Below, in pieces: positions 7,422 to 15,763 of a DNA stretch of 64,000 bases. The DNA is from JBCDCB01 sp039182735 (GTDB lineage Bacteria > Planctomycetota > Phycisphaerae > Phycisphaerales > UBA1924), in the NCBI GenBank assembly GCA_039182735.1, contig JBCDCB010000007.1, positions 5,301 through 69,300 of the forward strand, read 5' to 3'. The position numbers and the translations under genes are program-made. Under the pieces are notes generated by a model that saw only the letters and a program-made list of their open reading frames with translations, did no database searches and was not told the DNA's origin. Every line of letters begins with the position of its first letter. Within the stretch, counting starts at the first letter, position 1.

Positions 7422-9074
7422 TCAGCGATCGATGCCGTCGGGACGCTCGATCGGCGCGGCGGAGGCGGTCGCCTCGACCGTGATCTCGACGGGGCTCGTG
7501 GCCTCAGAAGACACCCGGATGAGCACGCCGCTGAACGGCACCAGCACGATGACGGACGCCGCCGAAAGCACGCCCGCGACGACTCGCCACGGCGACTCCG
7601 CCGGCTGCAGCGACCGGGTGTGATCGGTGGGCGATTCAAGCATCGGCGCCCCGATGAGGCGGAGGTAGTAGAACGCCGCGACGGCGGAGTTCACGCCCAG
7701 CACGATCACCAGCGCGATCTCACCGGCAGAGATGGCGCTCGTGAACAGGAAGAGCTTGCCCACGAACCCGAGCAGCGGCGGCACGCCGAGCAGCGATGCG
7801 CTGCACAGCACCATCGTCCACCCGACCCACGGGCGTGTTGCGCACAGGCCGCGCAGGTCATCGAAGGTTTCGAGTTCCACCCGCTCGCCGTTCTCGTCGC
7901 GCTCGAGGCACGCGAGCACGGCAAAGGTCCCGAGGTTCATGAATCCGTAGCAGAGTAGATAGAACATGCTCGCGGCGAGCCCGTTGGAGGTCAGCCCGCC
8001 GTCGCCGGGACCCGCGATGAGACCGACCAGCATGTAGCCCGAGTGCGCGATCGAGGAGTAGGCCAGCACACGCTTCACGCTCGTCTGCAGGATCGCCAGC
8101 ACGTTGCCGACCGTCATGGTGAGCGCGGCGATGGTCCACAGCAGCACGCGCACCGGATCGGGCAGCGAACCCTCACCCGCCCCCCACTGCCAGCCGACCG
8201 TCGAGAGCAGGTAGATCAGCGCGATGATGCCGGCCGCCTTGGGCACAAACGCGAGGAACGCGCTCACCGGACTCGCGGCACCCTCGTAGACGTCGGGCGT
8301 GTAGAAGTGCATCGGCACCGCCGCGATCTTGAAGCAGATCCCGAGGATCGACAGCACGATCCCGAGCATCGCAATGGGCGACAGCCCGCCCGCCGCCATC
8401 TGTACCTGCAACGCCTGCGCGATGCCCGGCTCGGTGCCGTCGCCCCAGATCATCGTGGTGCCCGTCGCGCCGTAGAGCATCGCGAAGCCGTACAGGAAGA
8501 CCGCGGCGCCGAGCGCGCCGAGGAAGAAGTACTTGACGCCGGCCTCTTGCGAGCGGGCGCGCTTCGTCGAGATGCTCACCATAACGTAGGTCGGCAGGCT
8601 GGTGAGTTCGAGGGCGAGGAAGAGCCAGACGAGGTCGTCCGCCGTGACCACGAGCATCAGGCCCGTCAGCGAGAAGAGCAGGAAGGCGTAGAACTCGCCG
8701 CGGTTCGAGCGGATCGCGTCGAAAGGCCGCCCGCGGTCGATCTCGGCTTCGAAGTCCCGGTCGATCGTGCCCGTCACGAGCAGGACCATCAGTACCCCGA
8801 CTGCCGCGATGAGCGTCTTGGCGTAGGGCAGAAACTGCGGGAAGAGCGAGGTCTCCATGACCGGGGAGACCTGCGCGACGACCGCGGAGAGCAACAGCCC
8901 GCCGCCCGCGACCAGCGCGCACGCCTGACGCAGCGCCCGCTGCGGGGAGAGGCCCAGCACCATCACGGCGCACGTCGCGAGGAAGAGCACGATCTCCGGG
9001 CCGAGGAAGCGCAGCTTCTCGACCATCACGTTCGGCGCGTCAGCGCCGAGCATCGTCACCAGGTCGAGGCTCAC
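7422..9074 (-). CDS. nuoN: NADH-quinone oxidoreductase subunit N
   Basis: This is a proton-pumping antiporter-like subunit of complex I in the inner membrane. The 550 residues form about 14 helices of the proton-antiporter M family. The Lys-bearing KIAAVPMHFYTPDVYEGA motif (about residue 247) and the conserved Glu helix LVWLFLALELTSLPTYVMV (about 148) are in place. The GTG start at 9074 overlaps the nuoM stop (GTGA), which implies translational coupling. It is the last gene of nuoJKLMN. The other complex I subunits must lie elsewhere. Confidence 0.95.
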   Translation of the reverse strand: MSLDLVTMLGADAPNVMVEKLRFLGPEIVLFLATCAVMVLGLSPQRALRQACALVAGGGLLLSAVVAQVSPVMETSLFPQFLPYAKTLIAAVGVLMVLLVTGTIDRDFEAEIDRGRPFDAIRSNRGEFYAFLLFSLTGLMLVVTADDLVWLFLALELTSLPTYVMVSISTKRARSQEAGVKYFFLGALGAAVFLYGFAMLYGATGTTMIWGDGTEPGIAQALQVQMAAGGLSPIAMLGIVLSILGICFKIAAVPMHFYTPDVYEGAASPVSAFLAFVPKAAGIIALIYLLSTVGWQWGAGEGSLPDPVRVLLWTIAALTMTVGNVLAILQTSVKRVLAYSSIAHSGYMLVGLIAGPGDGGLTSNGLAASMFYLLCYGFMNLGTFAVLACLERDENGERVELETFDDLRGLCATRPWVGWTMVLCSASLLGVPPLLGFVGKLFLFTSAISAGEIALVIVLGVNSAVAAFYYLRLIGAPMLESPTDHTRSLQPAESPWRVVAGVLSAASVIVLVPFSGVLIRVSSEATSPVEITVEATASAAPIERPDGIDR

Positions 9075-10681
9075 GACGCACCTCCCGAAACCTCAACAAC
9101 CTCGGCGACCGCCGGCGCTTCGATGAGGCCGCGCTCGATCCCCGCGCTTTGCAGCATCTCGCTCACCGCTTCGAGCGGGACCGCGAGCGTGTCGAGCATC
9201 GCGTTGGGGTAGACACCCAAGAAGACGCACAGCACCGCGAGCACGCCGAGGATCAGAATCTCACGCCCGCAGAGGTCAACCGGGAGCGGCGCGTCGTGCG
9301 TGTGCCCCGGGGGCTCGATCAGCGGGCCGAAGACGATCTTCCCGACCATGAAGAGCAGATAGATCGCGGCGATGACCATGCCGGTGCCCGCAACGAGCGC
9401 GAACCACGGGCCGAGCGTGCCCGGGGTGCCGCCCACACCCGGCGCGCCGGACTGGAACGTGCCGATCAGGCAGAGGAACTCGCTCACGAATCCGTTGAGG
9501 CCGGGCAGCCCCACGGAGGCCATCGCGAAGAAGCCCATGAAGAAGGCCCAGATGGGCATCTTGCTGCCCAGCCCGCCGACCTCTTGCATCGAACGCGTGT
9601 GGTAGCGCTCGTACATGAACCCGATGAGGAAGAAGAGCGCACCGGTCGAGAGACCGTGGTTGATCATGTACAGCACGCTGCCGGCGAGGCCCGTCGAGTT
9701 CAGCGCGACCATGCCCAGCACGCAGAACCCGAGGTGGCTGACCGAGGAGTACGCGACGAGCTTCTTCACGTCGCGCTGCACCCAGCAGATCAGACCCGCG
9801 TAGACGATGCCGATGATCGCGAGCACCGCGATCGCCGCGGCGTATTCCACCACCGCGCCGGGCACGAACCCCAGCACGAAGCGGTAGATCGCGTACGTCC
9901 CCAGCTTGAGCAGCACGCCCGCGAGCACCACCGAGCCGGCGGTCGGCGCCTCCGTGTGCGCCAGCGGGAGCCACGTGTGCACCGGGAAGAGCGGCACCTT
10001 CACGGCGAAGCCGATCAGCATCGCGAGCATCACGAGGGCCTGCTCCTGCGGGCTCATGACCTGCGCCGCCTGCGCGAGCAGGCCGATGTCGAACGTCCAG
10101 TCACCCGTCAGACGCGACTGGAACCACGCGACGTACACGAGACCCGCGAGCGCGATGATCGAACCGGTGAAGGTGTAAAGGAAGAACTTGGTCGCCGCGG
10201 CCTTGCGGTTGGTCGAGCCGAAGAGCGCGATGAGCACGTACATCGGGACGAGCGTGAACTCGAAGAAGACATAGAAGAGCAGCAGGTCGCGCGCCGCGAA
10301 GACGCCGACCATCGCCGCCGGCAGCACCGTCAGCCACGCGTAGTACGTGCGGACGCGGCTCGTGATCGCGCTGTACGACCCGGCGACGCACAGCGGCTGC
10401 AGCACCGCCGTCAACACGATGAGCCACATCGCCACCTGATCGACACCCAGCGACATCGACACGCCGAGTTCCGCGATGACCGGGAAGGACATCGCCAGTT
10501 GGATCGGTTCGGCGGCGTGCGCCGCGGCGTCCTGGATCCAGTCGAACTGCATGCTCGCCACGCCCGTGACCGCCAGGCTCACCATCGACGTGAGCATCGC
10601 TCGCCCCTTCGCGCCCTTCTCGGACCCGAGCGCGATCAGCAGCGCACCGACGATCGGCACCATGATGAGCGCGAGCAGCAT
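9071..10681 (-). CDS. nuoM: NADH-quinone oxidoreductase subunit M
   Basis: This is the second antiporter-like proton-pumping subunit of complex I. The 536 residues contain the family signatures FFEFTLVPMYVLIALFGS (conserved Glu of helix 5) and KVPLFPVHTWLPLAHTEAP (conserved Lys and discontinuous helix). The ATG at 10681 shares one base with the nuoL stop (TGATG), and its own stop overlaps the nuoN start, so L, M and N are tightly coupled. Longer in-frame starts run into nuoL coding sequence and are unlikely. Confidence 0.95.
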   Translation of the reverse strand: MLLALIMVPIVGALLIALGSEKGAKGRAMLTSMVSLAVTGVASMQFDWIQDAAAHAAEPIQLAMSFPVIAELGVSMSLGVDQVAMWLIVLTAVLQPLCVAGSYSAITSRVRTYYAWLTVLPAAMVGVFAARDLLLFYVFFEFTLVPMYVLIALFGSTNRKAAATKFFLYTFTGSIIALAGLVYVAWFQSRLTGDWTFDIGLLAQAAQVMSPQEQALVMLAMLIGFAVKVPLFPVHTWLPLAHTEAPTAGSVVLAGVLLKLGTYAIYRFVLGFVPGAVVEYAAAIAVLAIIGIVYAGLICWVQRDVKKLVAYSSVSHLGFCVLGMVALNSTGLAGSVLYMINHGLSTGALFFLIGFMYERYHTRSMQEVGGLGSKMPIWAFFMGFFAMASVGLPGLNGFVSEFLCLIGTFQSGAPGVGGTPGTLGPWFALVAGTGMVIAAIYLLFMVGKIVFGPLIEPPGHTHDAPLPVDLCGREILILGVLAVLCVFLGVYPNAMLDTLAVPLEAVSEMLQSAGIERGLIEAPAVAEVVEVSGGAS

Positions 10682-12990
10682 CACGACGTCACCACCCAGA
10701 CAAGCAGGAGCAGCACACCCACGCCGACCGCCATCCCGGTCGCGTACGACTGCAGCACGCCCGACTGCGACGGGCGGATCCCGCCTGCGGTTGCGCGCGG
10801 CAGGCTGCCGAACAGGTTTACGATCCCGTCCACGATCAGCTTGTCGATCATGTGGAAGATGTGCCCGAGCACGTAGAGCGGCTTCACGAAGACCAGGTCG
10901 TAGAACTCGTCCACGTACCACTTGTTCTCCGCCCACTTGGGCAGCGGACCCAGCTTGCTCGCCACGCCGTCCATCCGGCACGTCGCCGCCTCGGTCCGCC
11001 CGCCGATGAAGAGCCCCGCGATGCCCCTCGGCCCGTGGAACCACGCCGCGAGCAGGATCCCGATGAAGCCCACCACCGCCGAGACGTAGTACATCGCCTT
11101 GTGCGGGTCGTACCCGAGGAACGTCCCGCCGTGCGCGTGCTCGCTCGCATGCGCGCCGTGCGGCGGATCGGCGATCAGCACTGTGGTTGGCTGCGCGGGC
11201 GCCAGACTCACCGCCTCGGCGTCCTTGTCGCCCGTGTCACTCTTGTGATGTCCGTAGGGCGAGTGGTAATACGCCGTCGATTCGTGCACCAGCGAACCGA
11301 CCCACCCCTTGTCGTCCTTCTGGATGAAGTACGTCGGGATCGCGAGGAACGTGCAGATCGCGAGCACCACGAGCACCGTATTGATTGCCCACCCCGGCGC
11401 GTGCGGGTGGAAGCCGTGGCCGTGATCAGCGTGCGCCTCGTCGTGCGCATGATCGTCGGCGTGGTCGTCGTGCGAGCCGTGGTCGTCATCGCCGGGCTCG
11501 GCGTGCTCGGGACCGACGAAGACCCGGAAAAAGACGCGGAACGTGTAGTACGCCGTCATCCCCGCGGTAAGCAGGAGAATCCACCCGATGATCTGACCGC
11601 CCGGCGTCACGAACGCCTCGGCGAGGATCATGTCCTTCGAGAAGTAGCCACTCGTAATGAGCGGGAAGCCCGCGAGGTTCAAACAGCCGACGAGCATCGT
11701 GACACTCACGATGCGCCAGCCCTTCATGCTCCACAGCCCGCTGAGCCTGCGGAGGTCGAGCTGCCCCGCGAAGCCGTGCATCACCGCACCGCACGCGAGG
11801 AAGAGCAGCGCTTTGAAGAACGCGTGCGTGAAGACGTGGAAGACCGCGCCCGCGCTCGTCAGCACGCCCAGCCCGGCGAACATGTAGCCGAGCTGCGACA
11901 CCGTCGAGTACGCCATGATGCGTTTGATGTCGTACTGCGCCATCCCGATGGTCGCCGCGAAGAACGCCGTCAGCGTGCCCACCCAGGCGACCGTCCAGAG
12001 CGCGTAGTGCGGAACGTCGGGAAACACGAACAGCGGGAAGAACCGCGCGACGAGGTAGACGCCCGCGGTGACCATCGTCGCCGCGTGGATCAGCGCCGAG
12101 ACCGGCGTCGGGCCCTCCATCGCGTCGGGCAGCCAGACGTAGAGCGGCAGCTGCGCCGACTTGCCGAACGCCCCCACCATCAGCAGCAGCGGGATCGCCC
12201 AGGTCTGCCACATTTCGCTGAGCGCCGTGCCGTCGGCGGCGATGCCCTCGTCGATCAGTCGGAAGATCTCGCTGTACTCGATCGACCCGAAGACCGTGAA
12301 CGCGAGATAGAGCCCGAGCGCGAGCCCGAGGTCACCGATGCGATTGACGATGAAGGCCTTCTTCGCCGCCGCGACCGCTTCGGGCTTGCGGAAGAAGTAT
12401 CCGATGAGCATGTACGAGCAGAGGCCCACGCCCTCCCAGCCCAAGTAGAGCAGGACGAGGTTGTCGCCCATGACGAGGCACGACATCGAGAAAACAAACA
12501 GGCAGAACGCCGCGAAGAACCGCGGGTATCCCGGATCGCCTTGCATGTACTCGCTCGCATAGAGCGCGATCATGGTGGCGAGCGCCGTGACGAAGAGCAT
12601 CCACAGCCAGGAGAGCCCGTCCATGTAGAAGCCGAAGTTCGCGACGAACGACTGCCCAGCGCCCTCGCCCCACGACAGGCGGATCCACTCGTAGATCTCG
12701 ATGACCTGTGTGACGCTCGCGAAGCCCGACTGCCAGTTGATGAACCCGATCAGCGTGATCACGAAGGCCCCGGCGAGCGTCGCAACGGTCGTCCAGGCCG
12801 GCAGCTTCGACTTCTCGCCCACCCACATCTGCACCAGGCACAGCGCCGCCGCGACCAGCGGCAGCAGCGGGATGAACATCGTCCACCAGAACGATGAACC
12901 GTCGCCCGCAACAGTCGCCGGCCCCGCGTCGGCGGCGGCGAGCAGACTCGGAATGGATGCGATCGACTCGATCACGGTTGCTCCGCTCAT
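10681..12990 (-). CDS. nuoL: NADH-quinone oxidoreductase subunit L with His/Asp-rich insert
   Basis: This is the distal proton-pumping subunit of complex I, carrying the long lateral helix. At 769 residues it is well above the usual 610-650. Core motifs are intact: YLGWEGVGLCSYMLIGYFF (about 185) and KSAQLPLYVWLPDAMEGPTP (about 277). The extra length comes from two hydrophilic loops between C-terminal helices. One is very rich in His and Asp (about residues 493-533, DNA near 11390-11520). A second His-bearing loop is near residue 610. The loops could bind metal, but that is inference. The gene lies six bases after nuoK. Confidence 0.94.
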   Translation of the reverse strand: MSGATVIESIASIPSLLAAADAGPATVAGDGSSFWWTMFIPLLPLVAAALCLVQMWVGEKSKLPAWTTVATLAGAFVITLIGFINWQSGFASVTQVIEIYEWIRLSWGEGAGQSFVANFGFYMDGLSWLWMLFVTALATMIALYASEYMQGDPGYPRFFAAFCLFVFSMSCLVMGDNLVLLYLGWEGVGLCSYMLIGYFFRKPEAVAAAKKAFIVNRIGDLGLALGLYLAFTVFGSIEYSEIFRLIDEGIAADGTALSEMWQTWAIPLLLMVGAFGKSAQLPLYVWLPDAMEGPTPVSALIHAATMVTAGVYLVARFFPLFVFPDVPHYALWTVAWVGTLTAFFAATIGMAQYDIKRIMAYSTVSQLGYMFAGLGVLTSAGAVFHVFTHAFFKALLFLACGAVMHGFAGQLDLRRLSGLWSMKGWRIVSVTMLVGCLNLAGFPLITSGYFSKDMILAEAFVTPGGQIIGWILLLTAGMTAYYTFRVFFRVFVGPEHAEPGDDDHGSHDDHADDHAHDEAHADHGHGFHPHAPGWAINTVLVVLAICTFLAIPTYFIQKDDKGWVGSLVHESTAYYHSPYGHHKSDTGDKDAEAVSLAPAQPTTVLIADPPHGAHASEHAHGGTFLGYDPHKAMYYVSAVVGFIGILLAAWFHGPRGIAGLFIGGRTEAATCRMDGVASKLGPLPKWAENKWYVDEFYDLVFVKPLYVLGHIFHMIDKLIVDGIVNLFGSLPRATAGGIRPSQSGVLQSYATGMAVGVGVLLLLVWVVTS

Positions 12991-12996
12991 CCCTTC

Positions 12997-13344
12997 TCAG
13001 CCTCGCAGCGAGGCCCAATCCGACGCGTCCAGCGATTCCTTCCGACGGAACAGCAGCACCACGAGCGCCAGCGCGAGCGCCGCTTCCGCCGCGGCGATCG
13101 TCAGCACGAAGATCACGAACACCTCGCCCGTGTGGTTGAGGTGGTACTTCCCAAACCCGATCAGCGCGAGCCCCGCCGCCTGGAACATCATCTCCGTGCA
13201 TAGGAACATGATGATCAGGTTGCGTCGGCTCAGGAACCCGACGACCCCGATGCCGAAGAGCGCCGCCGACACGAACAGGTAGTGATAGAGCGTCAGCGCG
13301 CCGATGCCGGTCTCGCCCATGCTCGCCAGAAGCGTGGCCGTCAT
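12997..13344 (-). CDS. nuoK: NADH-quinone oxidoreductase subunit K
   Basis: This small membrane subunit of complex I has 115 residues and three helices. Two buried glutamates needed for proton transfer are visible, in IMFLCTEMMFQAAGLALIGF and TIAAAEAALALALVVLLFRR. The ATG at 13344 overlaps the nuoJ stop (ATGA). Longer in-frame readings to 14520 run antisense-like through nuoJ and are rejected. The N-terminus carries about 15 more residues than the shortest family members. Confidence 0.93.
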   Translation of the reverse strand: MTATLLASMGETGIGALTLYHYLFVSAALFGIGVVGFLSRRNLIIMFLCTEMMFQAAGLALIGFGKYHLNHTGEVFVIFVLTIAAAEAALALALVVLLFRRKESLDASDWASLRG

Positions 13345-14420
13345 GACGAACGCTCCACTTCGTCGGCGAGTGTGCGCAGCGCCCGGATCTTCTCTTCCTC
13401 GCCCAGATCGACCTGACGACGCGCGAGCACCACCGCGCCCAGCATCGCCATCAACAGCACGACGCCCGCGATCTCGAGCGCCATCGGATGCCGCGCGATC
13501 AGCCACCAGCCGACGCCGTCGAGGTTGTCCGCCCGCGCATCGTTCGGTACCTGAACAGAGACGATCGAACCCGCGACGATGCCGCCACGCGGCACCGCGT
13601 CGATCACCGCCGCTGGCATGAGTTCTGAAACTCGTTCGTCCGTCAGCGACTGCGCGAAGGCCGCCTCGTTCGACACCACAAGACTGACCCGGTCCGGGTT
13701 CACACGAAGACCGTCGGCCAGCTCCCCGAGTTCCATCCGGCCCAGCCCCGCGTAGACGCCACGACGCTCGAACGCCCGATCGACCTTGGCCGGGATCTCC
13801 GCGATCAGCGAGGCATCGGCGCGACCCAGTTCGCGACGGTACACCTGTGTCACGCCGATCGAGAACTGCCCGGCGATCACCGCGAGCAGCAGGAAACCCG
13901 CCAGCACCGCGACGAGCGGCTCGCGCGCGCTCGCGTCGTACTCGCTCAGCTCGCCGATCTCGTCTTCGGATGGCGCTTGCGTCGCGAGCATGATCACGAA
14001 GAGGTAGGTAATCAGGATCGCTCCTGCATAGATGATGATCAGCGCGAACGCCAAGAACTCCGCGCCAACCAGCAGGTACATCGACGCGCTGCTCAAGATT
14101 GTCAGGATGAAGTAGAGCGCCGAATAGACCGGGCGCGGATGGGAAATGACCCGCAGCGCGCTCCCGATCGCGATCAACGCGAAGACGTAGAAGAACGGGT
14201 TCGGACGATCTCCCGCGAACGGGTTTGCCGCACCGTCCGAGAGCGTCTCCGGCACCGAGCGCAGACCGATCAGTACCAGCGCGAGCCCGAATCCGAGCAC
14301 CGCGATCGCGCCGCCGATGAGCTGCGGGCTGATCTTCTGCCGGGGCAGCGCCAGCACCGAACCGATCCCCGCGATCGCGAGGCAAAGGTAGAGCAGAATG
14401 GGTGAAACGATCGCGTCCAA
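13341..14420 (-). CDS. nuoJ: NADH-quinone oxidoreductase subunit J
   Basis: This is a membrane subunit of complex I at the junction of the quinone and pumping modules. The family core is at about residues 72-165 (NPFFYVFALIAIGSALRVIS, then FLAFALIIIYAGAILITYLFVIML). Two additional N-terminal helices precede it, and a roughly 115-residue loop separates the last two helices. Both enlarge the protein to 359 residues against about 160-200 in many bacteria. The start is uncertain: TTG at 14420 has GGGGGAG ten bases upstream, while an ATG at 14507 would add 29 unlikely Arg-rich residues. It is the first gene of nuoJKLMN and is divergent from pgsA. Confidence 0.88.
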   Translation of the reverse strand: MDAIVSPILLYLCLAIAGIGSVLALPRQKISPQLIGGAIAVLGFGLALVLIGLRSVPETLSDGAANPFAGDRPNPFFYVFALIAIGSALRVISHPRPVYSALYFILTILSSASMYLLVGAEFLAFALIIIYAGAILITYLFVIMLATQAPSEDEIGELSEYDASAREPLVAVLAGFLLLAVIAGQFSIGVTQVYRRELGRADASLIAEIPAKVDRAFERRGVYAGLGRMELGELADGLRVNPDRVSLVVSNEAAFAQSLTDERVSELMPAAVIDAVPRGGIVAGSIVSVQVPNDARADNLDGVGWWLIARHPMALEIAGVVLLMAMLGAVVLARRQVDLGEEEKIRALRTLADEVERSS

Positions 14421-14564
14421 GCGGTGCCGGCTCCCCCTGTGCGGGCGCCGATGGGCGGACCCCGCAAAGGACGCGCGGAGCATACGGAAGCCGACCCGCA
14501 CCAGCAAGCCACGAACGCATTCAACTACTGTTGGCGGAGTCCATCCAAGAAAGCCACTCGCAAC

Positions 14565-15191
14565 GTGCCCAATACTCCCGCAGACAACACGCCAATTCCC
14601 CCCTCAACACCCGCGCCGTGGATGCGCCGGATCCCGAATGCGCTCGTTTTGTTGAGACTCGTTCTCACCGTAATCGTGCTCGCCATGCTCGCGGCATTCG
14701 ACGGAACAGACGAATCGAACGGGCACCTGGCAATCGCCACTGCACTCTTTGTCATCGCGGCGTTGACCGACGCCATCGACGGCTGGCTCGCCAGGCGCTG
14801 GGACGCGGTCACCGTCTTCGGGCGCGTCATGGACCCGCTCGCCGACAAGGTCCTCGTGCTCGGGGCGTTCGTCATGCTCGCCGGCCCCAACCTCGCAACG
14901 AGCGGCGTCGCACCGTGGATGGTCGTTGTCATGGTCACGCGCGAACTGCTCGTCACCTCGCTCCGCGGGATGCTCGAAGGGCGAGGCATCGACTTCTCCG
15001 CCGCCGCCATCGGCAAGGCCAAGATGATCGCGCAGTCCGTCGGCGCCCCCGCCATCATGCTGCTTGTCCTGCTCGCGTCCGAAACACGCTGGCCCGCGCT
15101 CATCGCATGGACGATCACGCTCATCACCGCGGCCTCCGCGATCCCGTACTGCACCCGCGCGATCAGCGCGACGAAGAATCTCGAAGCATGA
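14565..15191 (+). CDS. pgsA: CDP-diacylglycerol-glycerol-3-phosphate 3-phosphatidyltransferase
   Basis: This makes phosphatidylglycerol phosphate from CDP-diacylglycerol and glycerol 3-phosphate at the inner membrane. The CDP-alcohol phosphotransferase motif D-x2-DG-x2-AR-x8-G-x3-D-x3-D is complete (DAIDGWLARRW...GRVMDPLADK, about residues 67-93), and five or six hydrophobic helices surround it. The start is uncertain. GTG at 14565 gives 208 residues, while the ATG at 14622 (MRRIPNALVLLR) would give a more typical N-terminus. The stop overlaps the pgpA start (ATGA), so the next two steps of the same pathway are coupled. Confidence 0.9.
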   Translation: MPNTPADNTPIPPSTPAPWMRRIPNALVLLRLVLTVIVLAMLAAFDGTDESNGHLAIATALFVIAALTDAIDGWLARRWDAVTVFGRVMDPLADKVLVLGAFVMLAGPNLATSGVAPWMVVVMVTRELLVTSLRGMLEGRGIDFSAAAIGKAKMIAQSVGAPAIMLLVLLASETRWPALIAWTITLITAASAIPYCTRAISATKNLEA

Positions 15192-15760
15192 GCCCCATCG
15201 ACGCCGCAAAGAACAAGCACCGCGCGCCCATCCGGCCGCTCAACGCGCCGACGCTCGCGCTCACGACCCTCGGGCTCGGATTCCTGCGCCCCGCGCCGGG
15301 CACGTGGGGATCCATGCCACCGTCCGGGCTGCTCTTCATCCTGCTGGTCATTGGTGTCAGCGACACGATCGCGCACGGCGTGACTTCCGCTGTGTTGTTT
15401 ATTTCGTGTGTCTTCTGTGTGGTGTGGGGACGCTACGCAGAAGAACGCTTCGGCAGAAAGGACGCCGCCGAGGTCGTGATCGACGAGACCGCCGGCGTCT
15501 GCCTGCCCCTCTTTGCCGCGCCCGCGCTTGCGCACGTGCTCTACGAGTGCGGTGGGCTCCTGCCCGGCATGCCCTGGTTCCTCGCCGCGATGCTCAGCTG
15601 CGGCTTCGCGTTCGTGCTCTTTCGCATCTTCGACATCATCAAGCCGCCGCCCGCGCGCCGACTTGAGCGGCTTCCCCACGGCTGGGGAGTCCTCATCGAC
15701 GACCTCGCCGCCGGTGTCTACGCACTGCTCGCGATGTCCGCCTGCGTATGGATTGTGTAG
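15188..15760 (+). CDS. pgpA: Phosphatidylglycerophosphatase A
   Basis: This removes the phosphate from phosphatidylglycerol phosphate to give phosphatidylglycerol, directly after PgsA. The 190-residue membrane protein has the family motifs APGTWGSMP (about 38), EVVIDETAGV (about 97) and FRIFDIIKPPPARRLERLP (about 145-163) followed by GWGVLIDDLAAG. These acidic residues bind Mg2+. The start overlaps the pgsA stop by four bases (ATGA). It is convergent with comM, with only three bases between the two stops. Confidence 0.94.
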   Translation: MSPIDAAKNKHRAPIRPLNAPTLALTTLGLGFLRPAPGTWGSMPPSGLLFILLVIGVSDTIAHGVTSAVLFISCVFCVVWGRYAEERFGRKDAAEVVIDETAGVCLPLFAAPALAHVLYECGGLLPGMPWFLAAMLSCGFAFVLFRIFDIIKPPPARRLERLPHGWGVLIDDLAAGVYALLAMSACVWIV

Positions 15761-15763
15761 CGA

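Noticed and set aside
9149..12897. Large plus-strand frames (575 and 681 codons) across nuoM and nuoL
   Set aside because: They are shadows of nuo genes, with extreme Arg/Glu/His content and no start signals.
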